Positions 31,601 through 43,722 of a DNA stretch of 60,000 nt are shown one piece after another. How positions within the stretch are numbered: the stretch's first letter is position 1; each line of letters begins with the position of its first letter. Source of the stretch: Bolinopsis microptera (lineage: Eukaryota; Ctenophora; Tentaculata; Lobata; Bolinopsidae); contig NC_087083.1 in the NCBI RefSeq assembly GCF_026151205.1, positions 5,808,460 to 5,868,459 on the forward strand, written 5' to 3'. A program made the translations under genes and the position numbers. Below the pieces are notes generated by a model that searched no databases, was not told the origin of the DNA, and saw nothing but the letters and a program-made list of their open reading frames with translations.

Positions 31601-34600
31601 CCGAGAAGTGGGATGTAGGAGCCCCTTGTTACGACTACTGCTACCTGTCCTGTAGAGAGTGGATCTTTGCTGCGAATAAAGGGGAGGTGAGAGGGTTCGA
31701 TTTGGGAGGGGAGGAGATGATAAAGTTAACTGGAGCGGGGAGGTGTTGTTATGCTGTGGCATCTCATCCTACTGAACCTACTATCTTGTCGGGATCTAAC
31801 GATCTCGTGATCAGAGAATGGAATGTGGACAGTCAAACTTTAGTCAGGTCATTATAATTTTATTTTATATTAATCAATGTTTTATCAGTTAATATAAACA
31901 ACCAAATTTGCTCCTTCATGCGATTGTAAGTCGTTCAGTAACTAAATCATTTTGTGAGCCCGCATATTAAGTTATTAAAATAATTTGCAGGACTATCACC
32001 GATACCACTAGCAGTGGTTGGGCATTCGGTGGGAACTGGTCCGTGAGCTACGATCCTACAGGATGTTATGTGCTGTCCACAGAGCCACAGAGTCAAAGTC
32101 TCAGGTATGTAACCCCAAAGTCTCAGGTATGTGACCCAAAGTTTAAGATATGTGACCCAAAGTCTCAGGTATGTGACCCAAAGTCTCAGGTATGTGATTG
32201 TGACCCAAAGTCTCGGGTATGTCACCCAAAGTACACCCCAGGCCCAATGTTTCCATCAAATATCAATCTCTACCCTAAATATTACCCAAAGGTTCACCCT
32301 AAAATCCACCCTAAAATTGACCCTGAAGTTGACCCTAGTGTCTATCCTAAAATCTACTCTAAAGTCTATCTTAATGTCTACCCTAATGTCTACCCTACAA
32401 TCTCAGATTGTACACCTTTGAGGGAAACTTGGTTGATGAAATGAAGGGACACGCTGACTGTATCAACAAAATTAAAATCATTCCAGGTTTGTCATTTCGG
32501 GAGTTTGGTGATAATTGTAACTTAATAACTTAAAAGTTGAAGTTGGCTGAACATTTTTGTTGAAGTTAATCTCTTTTCAATTATATGTTTAACACTGCAC
32601 ATCACTGATCGCACATATTTTCAACTGTAACACTGTGCAACAGGTACCCAACAAGCGTTAACGACAGACAGAGGAGGAGCTACCCTAATGTTCAATATAC
32701 CAAATCCTGAGGATGGGGTCCCTAAGGCTGGCCAGGATATCGACGAGAAGGTTTGAGACTATTTAAGTATACACTTAGTAACCAGTTTATAACCAGTTAG
32801 TAACCAGTAAGTAACCACTAAGTGACCAGTAAGTAACCACTACTTTAATACAGGTATTCTGGACTGGCTTTAGTAAAGATGGTAACTTCCTCTTCACGAT
32901 CTCTAACGAAGCAATAAGAAAATGGAATGCTAAAAGTGTAGAGTTGTTGATCTCGAATGAATTTGACGGGTTTTACCGTACAAAAGGGTTTTTAACATGT
33001 GACGAGAAGTGGGTGTATGGTTCAGGAAGGGTGGGCGTTACAAGGTTCTCTTTTGAAGATCTTAGTGTGGGTGGATATCTTGAGGGTGAGACGATACAAT
33101 TAGAAGATAGTTAGAACATAATTAGAACATAATCAGAACATAATCAGAACATAATCAGAACATAATTAGTTCATAATCAGAACACAATCAAAACATAATT
33201 AGAACATAATTGATAGTTCAATATTTTTTTGTTTTTAACAATAATTGCTCGTTCGCTTTTAATTATTTCTTAGGCGCATTAATTGCAAGTCAAAGAATTG
33301 AATTTAAAAAGTTTAATTCCTCAGTATTGCCGGATGCTGACGGGAGCTTGTCTGACTTTTCTGTGACAAGTGATGGATCTAAACTGCTGGGGGCAGAGTG
33401 TAAGAATATGAACAGTGAAAGCAGTTATGCTTTTGTCTACGACATATCTGATTTTGATGCCGCTGAGGAAATCAACAAATACGAGTTAGTCTAATTAGTA
33501 ATTACGTTATAATAATTTACATGGTTTAACCGAATATTGACGATAACTCAATAAGCAGCTGACCCAGTTAATTTAACTATATAGCACACCGCTATATTTG
33601 ATATGTGGATTAATTTGCTGCTTTAGAATGAGGTTAACATCATCATTGCTACTCTAAACTTCAAGCGTATCTCTCTAATGAGAACTCTAACCTCCCTCTA
33701 ATATGAATTCTAACCTCTTTATTAAGAAGTCTAACCTCTCTCTAATGAGAACTCTAAGTGTAACCTCCCTCTAATATGAACTCTAACCTCTAATAACCAT
33801 CATTAGCAAGTACGGAGGGAGAATGTTTGCGTGTGACACACACTCAGACAACATGAGAGGGGTGGTGAGTGGTCACAAGGGAACCCACGTGTTCACTCTG
33901 ACCACATGTGAGGTGCTCTTCTCGATACCACGTGGTTGCTTCTGGGTCTGCTTCTTGGAACTTTCAAACAGGCTCGCTTACTCTGGTTCGTTTAATTTTG
34001 AACTATTTATTACAGAGAAAACAAATCGATATTTAAAGGAAGCCTTATGTTTGGTTTGTTGATCGGTCGTTGATTTTATTTCTAAGATTAGTTGTTAAGC
34101 GGCCCATTACTAGTTGAAGTATTCCATAAATAACTAAATTTGCCGCTTTAAAAGAAAACTTAATTAATAAATTATTTAATTAAGTAAAAAGTACCATATA
34201 GATAGTATTGTTTACATAACAACCTACCTGTAGACGGAGACTCAGTCTACGTGTGTGACGTAACCACTTAGTAACTACGTAGTAACCATTTAGTAACCAC
34301 TTAGTAACCACTTTGTAACCACTTAGTAACCACTTAGTAGATATGATATTCTTAACCTAACAACCTATCTGCAGACGGAGACTCGGTCTACGTGTGCGAC
34401 GTAGAATCAGGAGAGGATGTGTTAAAGCTGGAGGGACACAACGAGGAGGTACACGGAGGAGCACTAGTCAGGGAGGAGACTGAGATATACACTTCTTCTG
34501 CTGACGGCACTGTCAAGTGAGTGGTGTGATGACGTCACGTGATAGTGTGATGACGTCACGTGATAGTGTATGATGGTGTTCTGCTTCACTTTCAAATCCG

Positions 34601-34821
34601 CTAATATTATGAATAAGAAGCGCCTTTTTTCACGATATATCTTTACAACACCACAACTACCCAGGTTATTCGACCTGGAAAAGGAGGAATGTATTTACAC
34701 ATTCTTCAACCACCGTGCACAGCAGTACACCAAGGTGGGCGCTAGTCCCTGTGGGGAGAAGGTGGCTGTGGGTAACGCTAACGGCATGTTGTACGTCCTC
34801 AAGAGTGGTAACTATCAGTAG
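28636..34821 (+). CDS. NWD1-like STAND NTPase (DUF4062-NACHT-WD40), copy B, nine exons
   Basis: Exons 28636-31847, 31991-32104, 32407-32486, 32644-32750, 32854-33085, 33274-33484, 33807-33985, 34375-34516 and 34665-34821 have the same lengths and phases as copy A, except exon 1, which is 12 nt shorter (VGRTC region near 31209). About 1,477 residues. DUF4062, the P-loop GEPGCGKS, RFLIVVDAVNQ and the WD40 exons are all kept, and differences from copy A are mainly single substitutions. The exon 6 donor is GTTAGT where copy A has GTAAGT. Exon 8 is preceded by a partial copy of itself. The start at 28636 (MGSLEEW) is conserved with copy A. An in-frame ATG at 28552 would add 28 residues. Both copies look functional. 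Confidence 0.92.
34222..34374 (+). repeat. Partial duplication of exon 8 acceptor and 5' end
   Basis: In copy B an acceptor-like CTGTAG plus the first 30 nt of exon 8 (34234-34263) is followed by a TAACCACTTAG array and then the complete acceptor and exon (34375 on). Copy A has a single copy. The inserted array resembles the intron 4 minisatellite unit. The first acceptor would run into a stop (GTAACC region), so the second is presumed used. Confidence 0.85.
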
Positions 34822-34881
34822 TGACTAGTGGTGTTTTGTACGGACTCAACAGTTGCCGTGCATTCATTTACTAAGCTAAGT

Positions 34882-35167
34882 TGTTGTACAAAGAAACTGT
34901 TTTGATTAAGTTAATAATATAAACTAATTACAACACTGAAAATCTATTACCTTTATTGAGGACGTTACAGAAGGAATGAAAATGTCCGTAAATGGAGTTT
35001 TCTTTGCATCATATATAATTAAGTTTTACTGCAGGAGAATTGTAGTTTTCTCTCACTCAGCCGGACCAGTATTGTTTTAGACTTATAGTTTGACTGTAAG
35101 TTTTATGTTTTATTTGATTTGAGCCCTGATACGGGATATATCTGATTTAGGACTTATGGTGGCGTCC

Positions 35168-35209
<42 letters not shown>

Positions 35210-36063
35210 CAACAGTAGTTTATATGAGTATGGAATATGAATGAATATCATGTGATGATTTCACGTTTTTGTAAAATTAAACAAATATTTTGCTCCCACT
35301 GCCAAATAGTGGATGAACACATTTTGGTTGAAAAGTGTTCATTTTAATAATATAGTGGTAAGTGGTTCCATAATTAATTTGACCGTTTGTGTAGAATAAC
35401 ATAGTAAGTTTGATATTGCTGGCAAATAGGATAGTTCTTCGCGTTGATCGGTTCGTTTATTAATTTTGTATTGACATGACATTTACTGAGTAATTTGTTA
35501 GTTATGTTTTGATTTTTAGAATTGAATTCGTTATAATATTGTGATACATTTTTGCTACTTGCTATTTCTGTTACTTATCTTTGTTTAGGTTAGTTCAATG
35601 AAATCTAGTTTATGGTTGAGTTTCGGAATGTTCTTTAAGTAGTCGTGGATTTCAAACACCAATCGCTCCATTCACGTCAATAAATTAAAAAGTTGTGCTT
35701 ATTCATATAAGAAACAATTTTACATAAATAGAATCTAGATACAAAATTAATGGATGTTGCAGCACTTTCCTGAAGCTCAAAATGTTGATTTAAAAACGTT
35801 AATGTGTACGCGCAAACATTTACATGTGCAAACGTGTTTCTACGGTAACTTTACAAATTTAAGTCCTATGTTAAAGTTATAATTTTAATAGATCATTTTA
35901 AAATAACAACATATTTTTTAAAAATGTTTTCAAAGAAAAAAAACCATCCAATCCCTAGTTTGTACACTAAAAAACATGAAAATATATGATACTAAACAAT
36001 AATTTCACCTTTGTAAAACTCTAAATTTATCTCAATTACATATCAAACTACTTATTTAAATGA
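34882..36063. other. Spacer between convergent genes
   Basis: AT-rich with no ORF. It holds a (TAG)n microsatellite at about 35168-35208. It separates the plus-strand NWD1-like copy B from the minus-strand receptor gene, so both 3' UTRs probably lie here. Confidence 0.5.
35168..35208 (+). repeat. (TAG)n trinucleotide microsatellite
   Basis: About 13 uninterrupted TAG units. Confidence 0.97.
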
Positions 36064-39000
36064 TCAAATTGAAGTTTCGTCGCATTTAATGTCATTTTCT
36101 GTCTTGCCCACATTTTCATTCTCCGTTCTCACCCTTAATTCTGACATCTCTGTAGCACGACTTACATGGCCAGCTGTGTCACTACTCACTCTTTTACCAC
36201 AAACTTTGGTAACAAATCTCCTTAGAGCACTCATTGGCCGCATGAGGTATTGTGATAAGGTGTTATCATACAAAAGGGGGTTAATGACACTATTGATAGG
36301 TAAAATTACAATTGAGAAAAGTGAATACCAGGGGGTGGCGTCCAAAACTGAGAGAGAGTTCAGACAACATATTAAAACGAATGGGACCCAACAGCAAAAG
36401 TCGGTTGCTATGATGATAGAAATCTTTCTTTGCATTTTTCTGTTGCGTTCGGAGATTTGGCGGTTGTCTCTCATTAAGTTTCCTGATTGCAGTGACACTA
36501 TATTGATATATAGATAAGATAGAGAAATTATCAGAAGCAGAAGAAATTTATCGCTAAAATGCTCCATGAATACAGTTTCTGGGGATCCTTATTAGTGACA
36601 AAATACTTGAACATGCAAACGCCGTCATTGCCATAGAAATCAACTTTTCTGCTTTCCAACCCTCCGTATATACTGGAAAACATCCCATTGATCAACTCGA
36701 GCGTCATTTTCCAGCTCATTGAGCTTTGATCCCTTCCGGTTCTACCATAGTATGCTTGAATAACCTTAAGATGAACCTCTTTGTCTGGATACCCCAAAAA
36801 CATTGGATTGTTTTTTTGATAACTTCTCCCGTTTACAAAGAAGTCTTCAAACATTGGAATTATCGGTGAAACTGCAATCCCTAAAGATGACACGATGATC
36901 AGAAGAAGTACTAAAGTTATTTTCATGGAGGACTTCCATGAAACTCCACTTTTTGTAATATTCATAGCATTTTTGATGCCGAAAAGTCTAGTAACACTGA
37001 GGCAAGTCATGGCAAAGAGTGAAATTTGTGATCCAGCAGTACTACAGATACCAAGAATCGAGCAATAAACACTGCTGAGCCATACGCTTTGTTCGGAGCA
37101 GTATGATGGTCCGTACAAATAGTCCACTACAGATATTGCGAACAGATAACCCCCAACTAACAAGTCTCCTGCACTGATGAACACGATCAGAAGTTTATTC
37201 AACAACCCCACGCTGGTATTTTTTGCATTCCTTAGTGACCTCAAAGATATGAATATAATTAATCCATTGAATGCCACTGCGAGAATACCAACAATCCACG
37301 AAGAAACTTTTAGATAGATTCCGTCTATTATCTCCCTACCACACATATCATTACATTCATCATTTAAATCTTCACAGTCAATACGACCATCACAATATTG
37401 CCACTTTGCAATTCTGGTCTTCGAGAAAGGACACTGGAATTGATTTGTGCACTTTTTCTCATCTGATCCATCCCCGCAATCATCTACAAGATCACAAACC
37501 TTGTCATAAGTAACACATCCGTTATTTTCACACAAGAAATAATCGTTATGATACGCTCCTTTTGAAGTTGTGACAAATGTTAAATATTCCATGTTTGTCA
37601 CGGTAAAAATTCTGTTCGGGTACTGGCCTCCGCATGAATCGTATTTCATTGGTGCTGATAAGGGGCATTGTGACTCTAAACAGTTCCCTGCACAGCTTGT
37701 ATAAAGATACATTTCTCCAAAGGTATAATCACAGTTTACTGGTTTATCAGGCATTGTAATTGCCATTAAGTTTTCTAAGCCAAACGTTTTCTGCATAGGG
37801 TATCGGAAAAAGGTCTTTGAACATTTTTCGTCTAATATCTGTAAACTTTCTAGACCCTTCATGCAATACGGGAAAACCTTTTCTGCCCTATTTTTACCTT
37901 TAATCATTGTTTTAGATAGCTCAACTGTACCCTTGGACAATTTGCAGATTCCATTTTCGTTACCACACGTCTCCACCATATCACAAAGCTGAGTTTGTGG
38001 AATAAACTTTGTTTCACTGTGTAAGCAAAGGAAATCGTCAGTGCAGTAATCATTGCTGATAACATACCTTCTTGTTATATCCAACCCGCACGTCGGCCAT
38101 ATTGGTTGTTCATCTATTGAGGAAATACAGTCTTCGTCACTATCACCCAACCATGCTAGAGGTAACGGAAGACTTTCGCTTTTATTACCTACAGCCCGAA
38201 CACATTTTTCGTGGGTCATCTCTGTGCATTTGTTCTCGTCGCTATCATCAGCGCAATCTTTTCTGCCATCACATATTTTGTGCTTATGCACATAGCAGGA
38301 AGGCGAAAGATGTTTGCAGTTGTTTTCCATTCCATCATCGCATATTCTTACATTTGATATTCCGTGGCAGATGGCTAACTTTGAAATGTTACTCCTAAAC
38401 CCATTTACCAAGCAGCTCATTCCTACTCTAAAAGGATCAGTACAGTTTGTTTGATCCATCATATTAGTACAATATGGCATCTCTGTTGACGTTATCCAGA
38501 TATTATCATGACGAATTATTATCTCTGGGCTAAATCGAAACGCCGCACACCGAGTAAAGTTGAAAATAGGGGCTGTAAAAGTTTCCGCGTTGTCCGCAAT
38601 TGCCACTTGGCACACGTCACCTTTGTAATCTTTTAGAAAGTCCTCCAAATTTGAGAATGGATCAAAAACATCACATACTTTATGATCATGAAAGGCGGTA
38701 ATATGCCCCTGCACATGAATATGAAAATTTGGAAGATACATTCCATCCTTACAATTTTTTCCATAAGTTAAACCGTTGCAATACCCCTCATCACGACAAC
38801 CAATCCGTTGGCAGACTCCATCACAGTTAATTGAAACAGCTTCTTTCTCTTTTTCTTCCTCTAAACAAACTTCAGTGCTGTTCAAGTTGTTACAAGAACC
38901 TAATCGGAACTTGCTGTTACAAACACTGGTTTTACTGTTTAGCACGGAATCTTGGCAAATAAACCGTCCACAAAGCAACGTGTTTGTGCTTAATCTGACG

Positions 39001-42000
39001 TTAGTTCTTTCAACACAGGCTTGGTAGAATTTGTTATCTTCTCTGCATGTGTCGGTGAAAGTAGTCCCTGTTTTCTGGATGTCGGTGATGTCGTAGAATG
39101 TGTCTGAATTTGCACACAAGATAGTTGTTCTGCTGCTGTCCTGGCAAACTTTTTTCAGAAAGCCCCTATGTGCTTTTACAGTACAATCCTCTGAAAATTT
39201 GTAGTATCTATTATAATATTATTACGTTTCCTAAATGTTAGAACAGAGAAAGTTGAATTGCTATAAATACTTTACTTATTCAAAAGTGATTATTATTATT
39301 ATCGTTCAAACCTTTTCTTATTGCAACACATGTTGGAAATTTGATCCCGGAGTGATGACCCAACGTGCCATTTGCGCAATTTAATATCCAGTCTCCTTCC
39401 GTTCTAAATTCTTTGTTGCACGTAATGGTTGCTATGGATCCTTCAATGGTCTCCTCAGGATGTATTTTACCGTTTTCTATGCTTGTTGTGCAAACATCTG
39501 AAAGGCAAACAGTAAGATCTTTCGGCAAGTTTTAACAATGATGTAAGGATAATAAGATTATGAATAACATCGAATCAAAAAAGCCAGAAGGATTCATAAC
39601 TCGTATTCTACCTATACAGCTGTTTTGTTCAATTTATTTGATCTACTTATAAACAGTTAAACTACCGGCCCCGTTATTTGTGTCTACAAGTCTACAGGTC
39701 GGTGCATGCATTTCCTTCATATAAATTTACAGCAACTCTAAATTCAGTAAAACGACGATTTTCTTATCGACTTACCTGGTGGGTTTGCAGAAAAAACTTC
39801 TACTTCGCAGAGAGTAACGATGCCATCTAAGTGGCTACCCGCAAAAATGGTAATTTTACTTCCGTCAACTTCATCGCAATGGACTGTGTACGGATTTATT
39901 TTTCTTCTGTATTCAATTGTTCCGCAAAGTCTATCATCAAGGTATATCTGTAGAAGTTTTCTTAATGAATAAGTGTTTGTCTAAAGAGGATTGTCATGTT
40001 CTACCAAGATCACATTTCCGACAAAGGTAAAAAATCTTTGTACTTTTCATAGTCGACGGTTCAAAGATATCGTTTAATCAAGCTACACCATATTTATGTT
40101 TCTAAAGTATTTTATTTTATCGCCATCCCGCTGTTCACAAAATGATAAAAATGAAAATTTATACCTTTAATCCATTTATTCTTTTTGCTAACCAGTTGCC
40201 ATCTAAGTTTCTGTTCCATATTTTTATCAAGTCTATTTGCACGATAGTGGAGAATTCCAGTTTCCACCAAGCTTTGTCACTTCCAGTCCCGTGTCTCTTG
40301 GTAGCCGTACAAGTTCCCCTATTACTGTTCAAGAAATGCAAAGTTAGCTATATATAGCTAACTTTAAATTTCTTGAACAGTTATGTTATATATAACATGA
40401 ATATTTAACCTTGTAGAGATTATGGAAATTTATTTATTGGAATTATCTTTAATACCTGATTGATCAAAATGAACTTAGTTTAGAACAAATATAAAGTGAA
40501 ATTTGGCCAATATGATGCACCCAAATTTATACATTATAGCCACATCAAAATAACAGCAGTATCTATAATATTTTGAAAAATAATTGCTCACTAATAGCTT
40601 CCAAACGTATCTCCGTCAATGGCTCGGCTAGCCACACCCTGCCAGGCAGTACTTTTTTGTGTGGCCACCCCATACTTAGCTATGTTAACTGTAAGGAAAT
40701 CATTGTCAGAGCGATATTTATCACAATCGAGAAGTACAATTATTATGGATTAATCTTTTAATGGTGTGAAGAAGACTGTTATAAATTTTGATTACCCGTA
40801 TCTGCCCGCTATTTTCGCCACTTTGCACTTTACACTTTAGTAAATAAGTTATGTTGATAATATTTTTATGATTTTATTTAAACTATAACATTAAATTCCT
40901 TTTTGTGTTGAAGCAACACCAAAAACAAAAGACTAAAAAATTTAGCTGACATATGGCTATATGACATCAATGCTCATCTTTTCCAGAAGAAGAGGCCAAT
41001 GATGATTTAAAACAACCTTCTTGTAAATGAAAACTCAATGCATGCAATACATTGCGAATAAATAATGTTTACGCAATTTTTTATGTTTAACTTTTCCTCA
41101 GAAAGAAAACAAAAATGACTCACCTAGATTAGGTCCTCGGTAACTCTCACATCTTTCACTTGGACAGGGTATGTATTGGCTTCCTGCGCAGCACAAACTG
41201 TCTCTCTGAATCACACTGCCGTCACACTTGGTACCCTGAGGTTCGTAGTACCCCTCCTTGTTTGATTTACAACAGTACTCTCCGTTGTAGTAGACGTTGG
41301 GATGGGAAGCAGGGCATTCACCTGAAAACAAACCTTTTATTGGATTCACAAAAATTCAAGGCTGGTTAGAGTAGAGCCGTAGAGGATTAGGGTTTCGAAC
41401 AGTCATTCAGGGCCACCTAGAGAACGTGTTAAAAAGTCACGTGGCAGTCGAGTGTAGAGTGATTATTCATCATCCCGTCCATTACAACCAAAGTATTTGA
41501 TTTTTCTAATAAAACCACCTCTTTATGGTCGGAATACCTAAAAATTGAGTCCATGACGCTTGTTTCAATGTGAAAAAGGATCGATTAAATTAAAACAAAG
41601 CTTTTGACTAGCGGGTTAAAAGCCATAATTAAACGAACTAAGGTAAATAATTCAAATGATAACAAAATTGAAGTAAGTGAAATAATTACAAATCGGGCTG
41701 GGTCTAAAAATTAACAGAAAGAATTTTTAAACTTTTTATTGAAGCTCATTGTTTTATTGCCTGATTAGTCCTCTAATCATATATGTGGGTGTATTGATGT
41801 CCCCTGATTGTTATCATCGGTCACGTGACAAGACATTTTCAGGTAATCTCAGTCCTTATATTTTACAATGTATCCTGTATCAGTATAACATTGATAATAA
41901 TAATTGAAGGTTTTAATTAAAAAATAGCTTATAACATACGTTTCTTACCAGTGTTGGTTGCATAAGTTAGGATAGAGTTCAGGCACAGAACTATTATCCA

Positions 42001-42021
42001 AAAACTCCCTAAAACTAACAT
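36064..42021 (-). pseudogene. F-type lectin/sushi/LDLa 7TM receptor gene with a TM5 frameshift (7 exons)
   Basis: Minus-strand exons: 42021-41949, 41321-41124, 40688-40592, 40324-40165, 39947-39776, 39497-39312 and 39190-36064. All have GT-AG borders and matching phases (1,1,2,0,1,1). Exon 1 is a signal peptide (MLVLGSFWIIVLCLNSILTY). Exon 2 is a Cys-rich module. Exons 3-5 form an F-type lectin domain (GVASRAIDGDTF, CTATKRHGTGSDKAWWKLEF, YLDDRLCGTI, VTLCEVEVF). Exon 6 is a sushi domain with four cysteines. Exon 7 holds a long Cys-rich region, about four LDLa repeats (CDGRKDCADDSDENKC, CDLVDDCGDGSDEKKC) and seven helices. TM6 TDFCCWVPF and TM7 ILPINSVINPLLY match the LGR/relaxin-receptor/GRL101 group. 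The TM3 acidic residue is replaced (SVTRLFGI). A one-base shift near 36534-36545 breaks TM5, and all else is intact. It could be a very recent pseudogene, an allele or a base error. Confidence 0.85.
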
Positions 42022-43714
42022 TTTATCGTTTCTGTGAAAACTAAACGTTTAGTTAGAGAATAAACAATAAATAAATCATATATTTATGTATAAACCCTCA
42101 CGAATTTGAACAAAACTAATCAATATAAATTACAAAGCATCGTTGGTTGGTATCTTTATAGAATTGATTATACTATGATTATAAATACAATTTAATAGTT
42201 AGGGACGAAGTGAGAGTCTCCACTCAGTCTTTATTGTTTAAAACAAATAGTTGTTGACGTTTTGGCAACACGCCTTTGAAAATAGTTTAAAACTATGTAG
42301 TTGTGAAAATAGTTTTACAACTTTACAACAACTATTTGTTTTAAGCACTGATAGTACAGACAAATCCGTCTGAAAAAATCGATCTGCCGACACAAGAAGC
42401 TTTCTAAGGATTTTTGACGTTTTTGAGTCCCATGAGGTGCCCTTTACGGCTGAACAACTTTTCCAAACTTTTCCACGTGTCTTAAGGCCACTTTTTGCCA
42501 CTTTACCACTTTTTACCACCTTTCTTGTTTGTCAAATATATTTAGTTGTGAACATCGTAGAAAATTGCAGATTAATCGAGGGTGTTCATATTATCAGGAA
42601 AAAAAAAATTTGTGGAGACAATTTTTACCTCAGATAATCAATTAATTGGATAATTATCAATAAGCTAATTAGCAAAAATTAAAATTTTTTTCATTGGCTC
42701 AAAATGATTGGAATAGCTTAAAACACGGAGAAAAGTAGTTTTAAGAATAACTTCGAAAATTTGTCACTTACATTTACAAACGTGGAGAAATAGAATAAAC
42801 GCAAAACGGTCCTTTCCTAAGTCCTAACAGTGTTTCAGTACTCCAAGTAAACCCAATAAATAATTTCGAAAATTGGTTTACAACCATCACGGGTCAAAAT
42901 AAAAAATATGTTATCCACCAAGTCTTATATATTAGTTAATATTGCAGTACTACTACTACTACTAAACAACAAACAAAAAACCTTGTGCTCAATTCTGACT
43001 GTGCCGATTCAAGACATTGCCGCAGCTATGCAGGATGAGTCATTTTCTAATCGTCAAGCTATTATTTTAGACACTATATTCCACAAGTAATCCACAAACA
43101 CAAACGTCTGCACAGTAATGCCGGACTATGACCTGCTTAACAATGGCAGATTTTTTCTATAATAAAGTAATAGATGAATGATCGCAACCGGACTGTTAAT
43201 ATTTTCGATTTTACTAAAAAGCATTATTTTCCTTCATAAAATAGTCAATTTCAAAATAAAATTTACCAGCTGCGCATTGCGGATAAACTATAATAATATA
43301 TAATTATCGAAGATTATCAGCCTAAGAAATAGATTATCCTACTCGAACAGTTTAAATCAGTTTTTGGCGCATCGTTGTACTATTTAAATCTTTAGTCAAA
43401 GCAAAAAGTTCGAGCACTACCGTATCGAAGGTAGAACGTTATACTTTGAAGGCTCTGTTTCGTTGCGAAATAAATTGATAATTACTACTTACAAAGTTAC
43501 AAAGAACTTTGAGGTCAAATGTATGGTGGCCTTTCAGAAGCCATATGGTGGCTTCTAGACGGCTTCTTCACAGCAGTATGTGGCCATACCTAATCACTCA
43601 TTATTCTCTGATTTCCTATTTGACTTATGGTACAGACAAATCCGTCATTAAAATGATAAATCAAATTTCTTACACAACTCGGTCTAATTATTGAGGAAAA
43701 GAAGAGGTAGATGG
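42022..43714. other. Upstream region of the receptor gene with repeat fragments
   Basis: Presumed promoter side of the minus-strand receptor. It contains the second copy of the 23-bp dispersed sequence (42202-42224) and two copies of GTACAGACAAATCCGTC (about 42355 and 43631). A 60-codon ORF at 42908-43090 has a hydrophobic N-terminus but no other support. Confidence 0.45.
42202..42330 (+). repeat. Dispersed repeat fragment shared with 416-510
   Basis: Exact 23-bp identity with 416-438, followed in both places by GAAAATAGTTT-type sequence. Probably the end of an unclassified interspersed repeat. Confidence 0.65.
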
Positions 43715-43722
43715 TAATCCAG
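43715..43722. repeat. 8-bp target-site duplication, left
   Basis: TAATCCAG, repeated exactly at 49139-49146 on the other side of the giant-TIR element. Eight-bp duplications are typical of Merlin and hAT elements. Confidence 0.8.

Larger units (their letters stand above)
25950..34880 (+). repeat. Segmental duplication, copy B
   Basis: Counterpart of 11092-24560. It is shorter because it lacks the foldback element, the SINE, the MITE block and most intron repeat units. It carries its own private GGTACCCAC array at 27946-28200. Confidence 0.92.

Noticed and set aside
36525-36550. Programmed ribosomal frameshift in the receptor
   Set aside because: No clear slippery heptamer or downstream structure is seen, and such recoding is not known in 7TM genes. 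A one-base lesion or error is simpler.
42908-43090. 60-codon ORF with a hydrophobic N-terminus as a secreted peptide
   Set aside because: Short and isolated, with no splice partner or family signal; expected by chance in AT-rich DNA.
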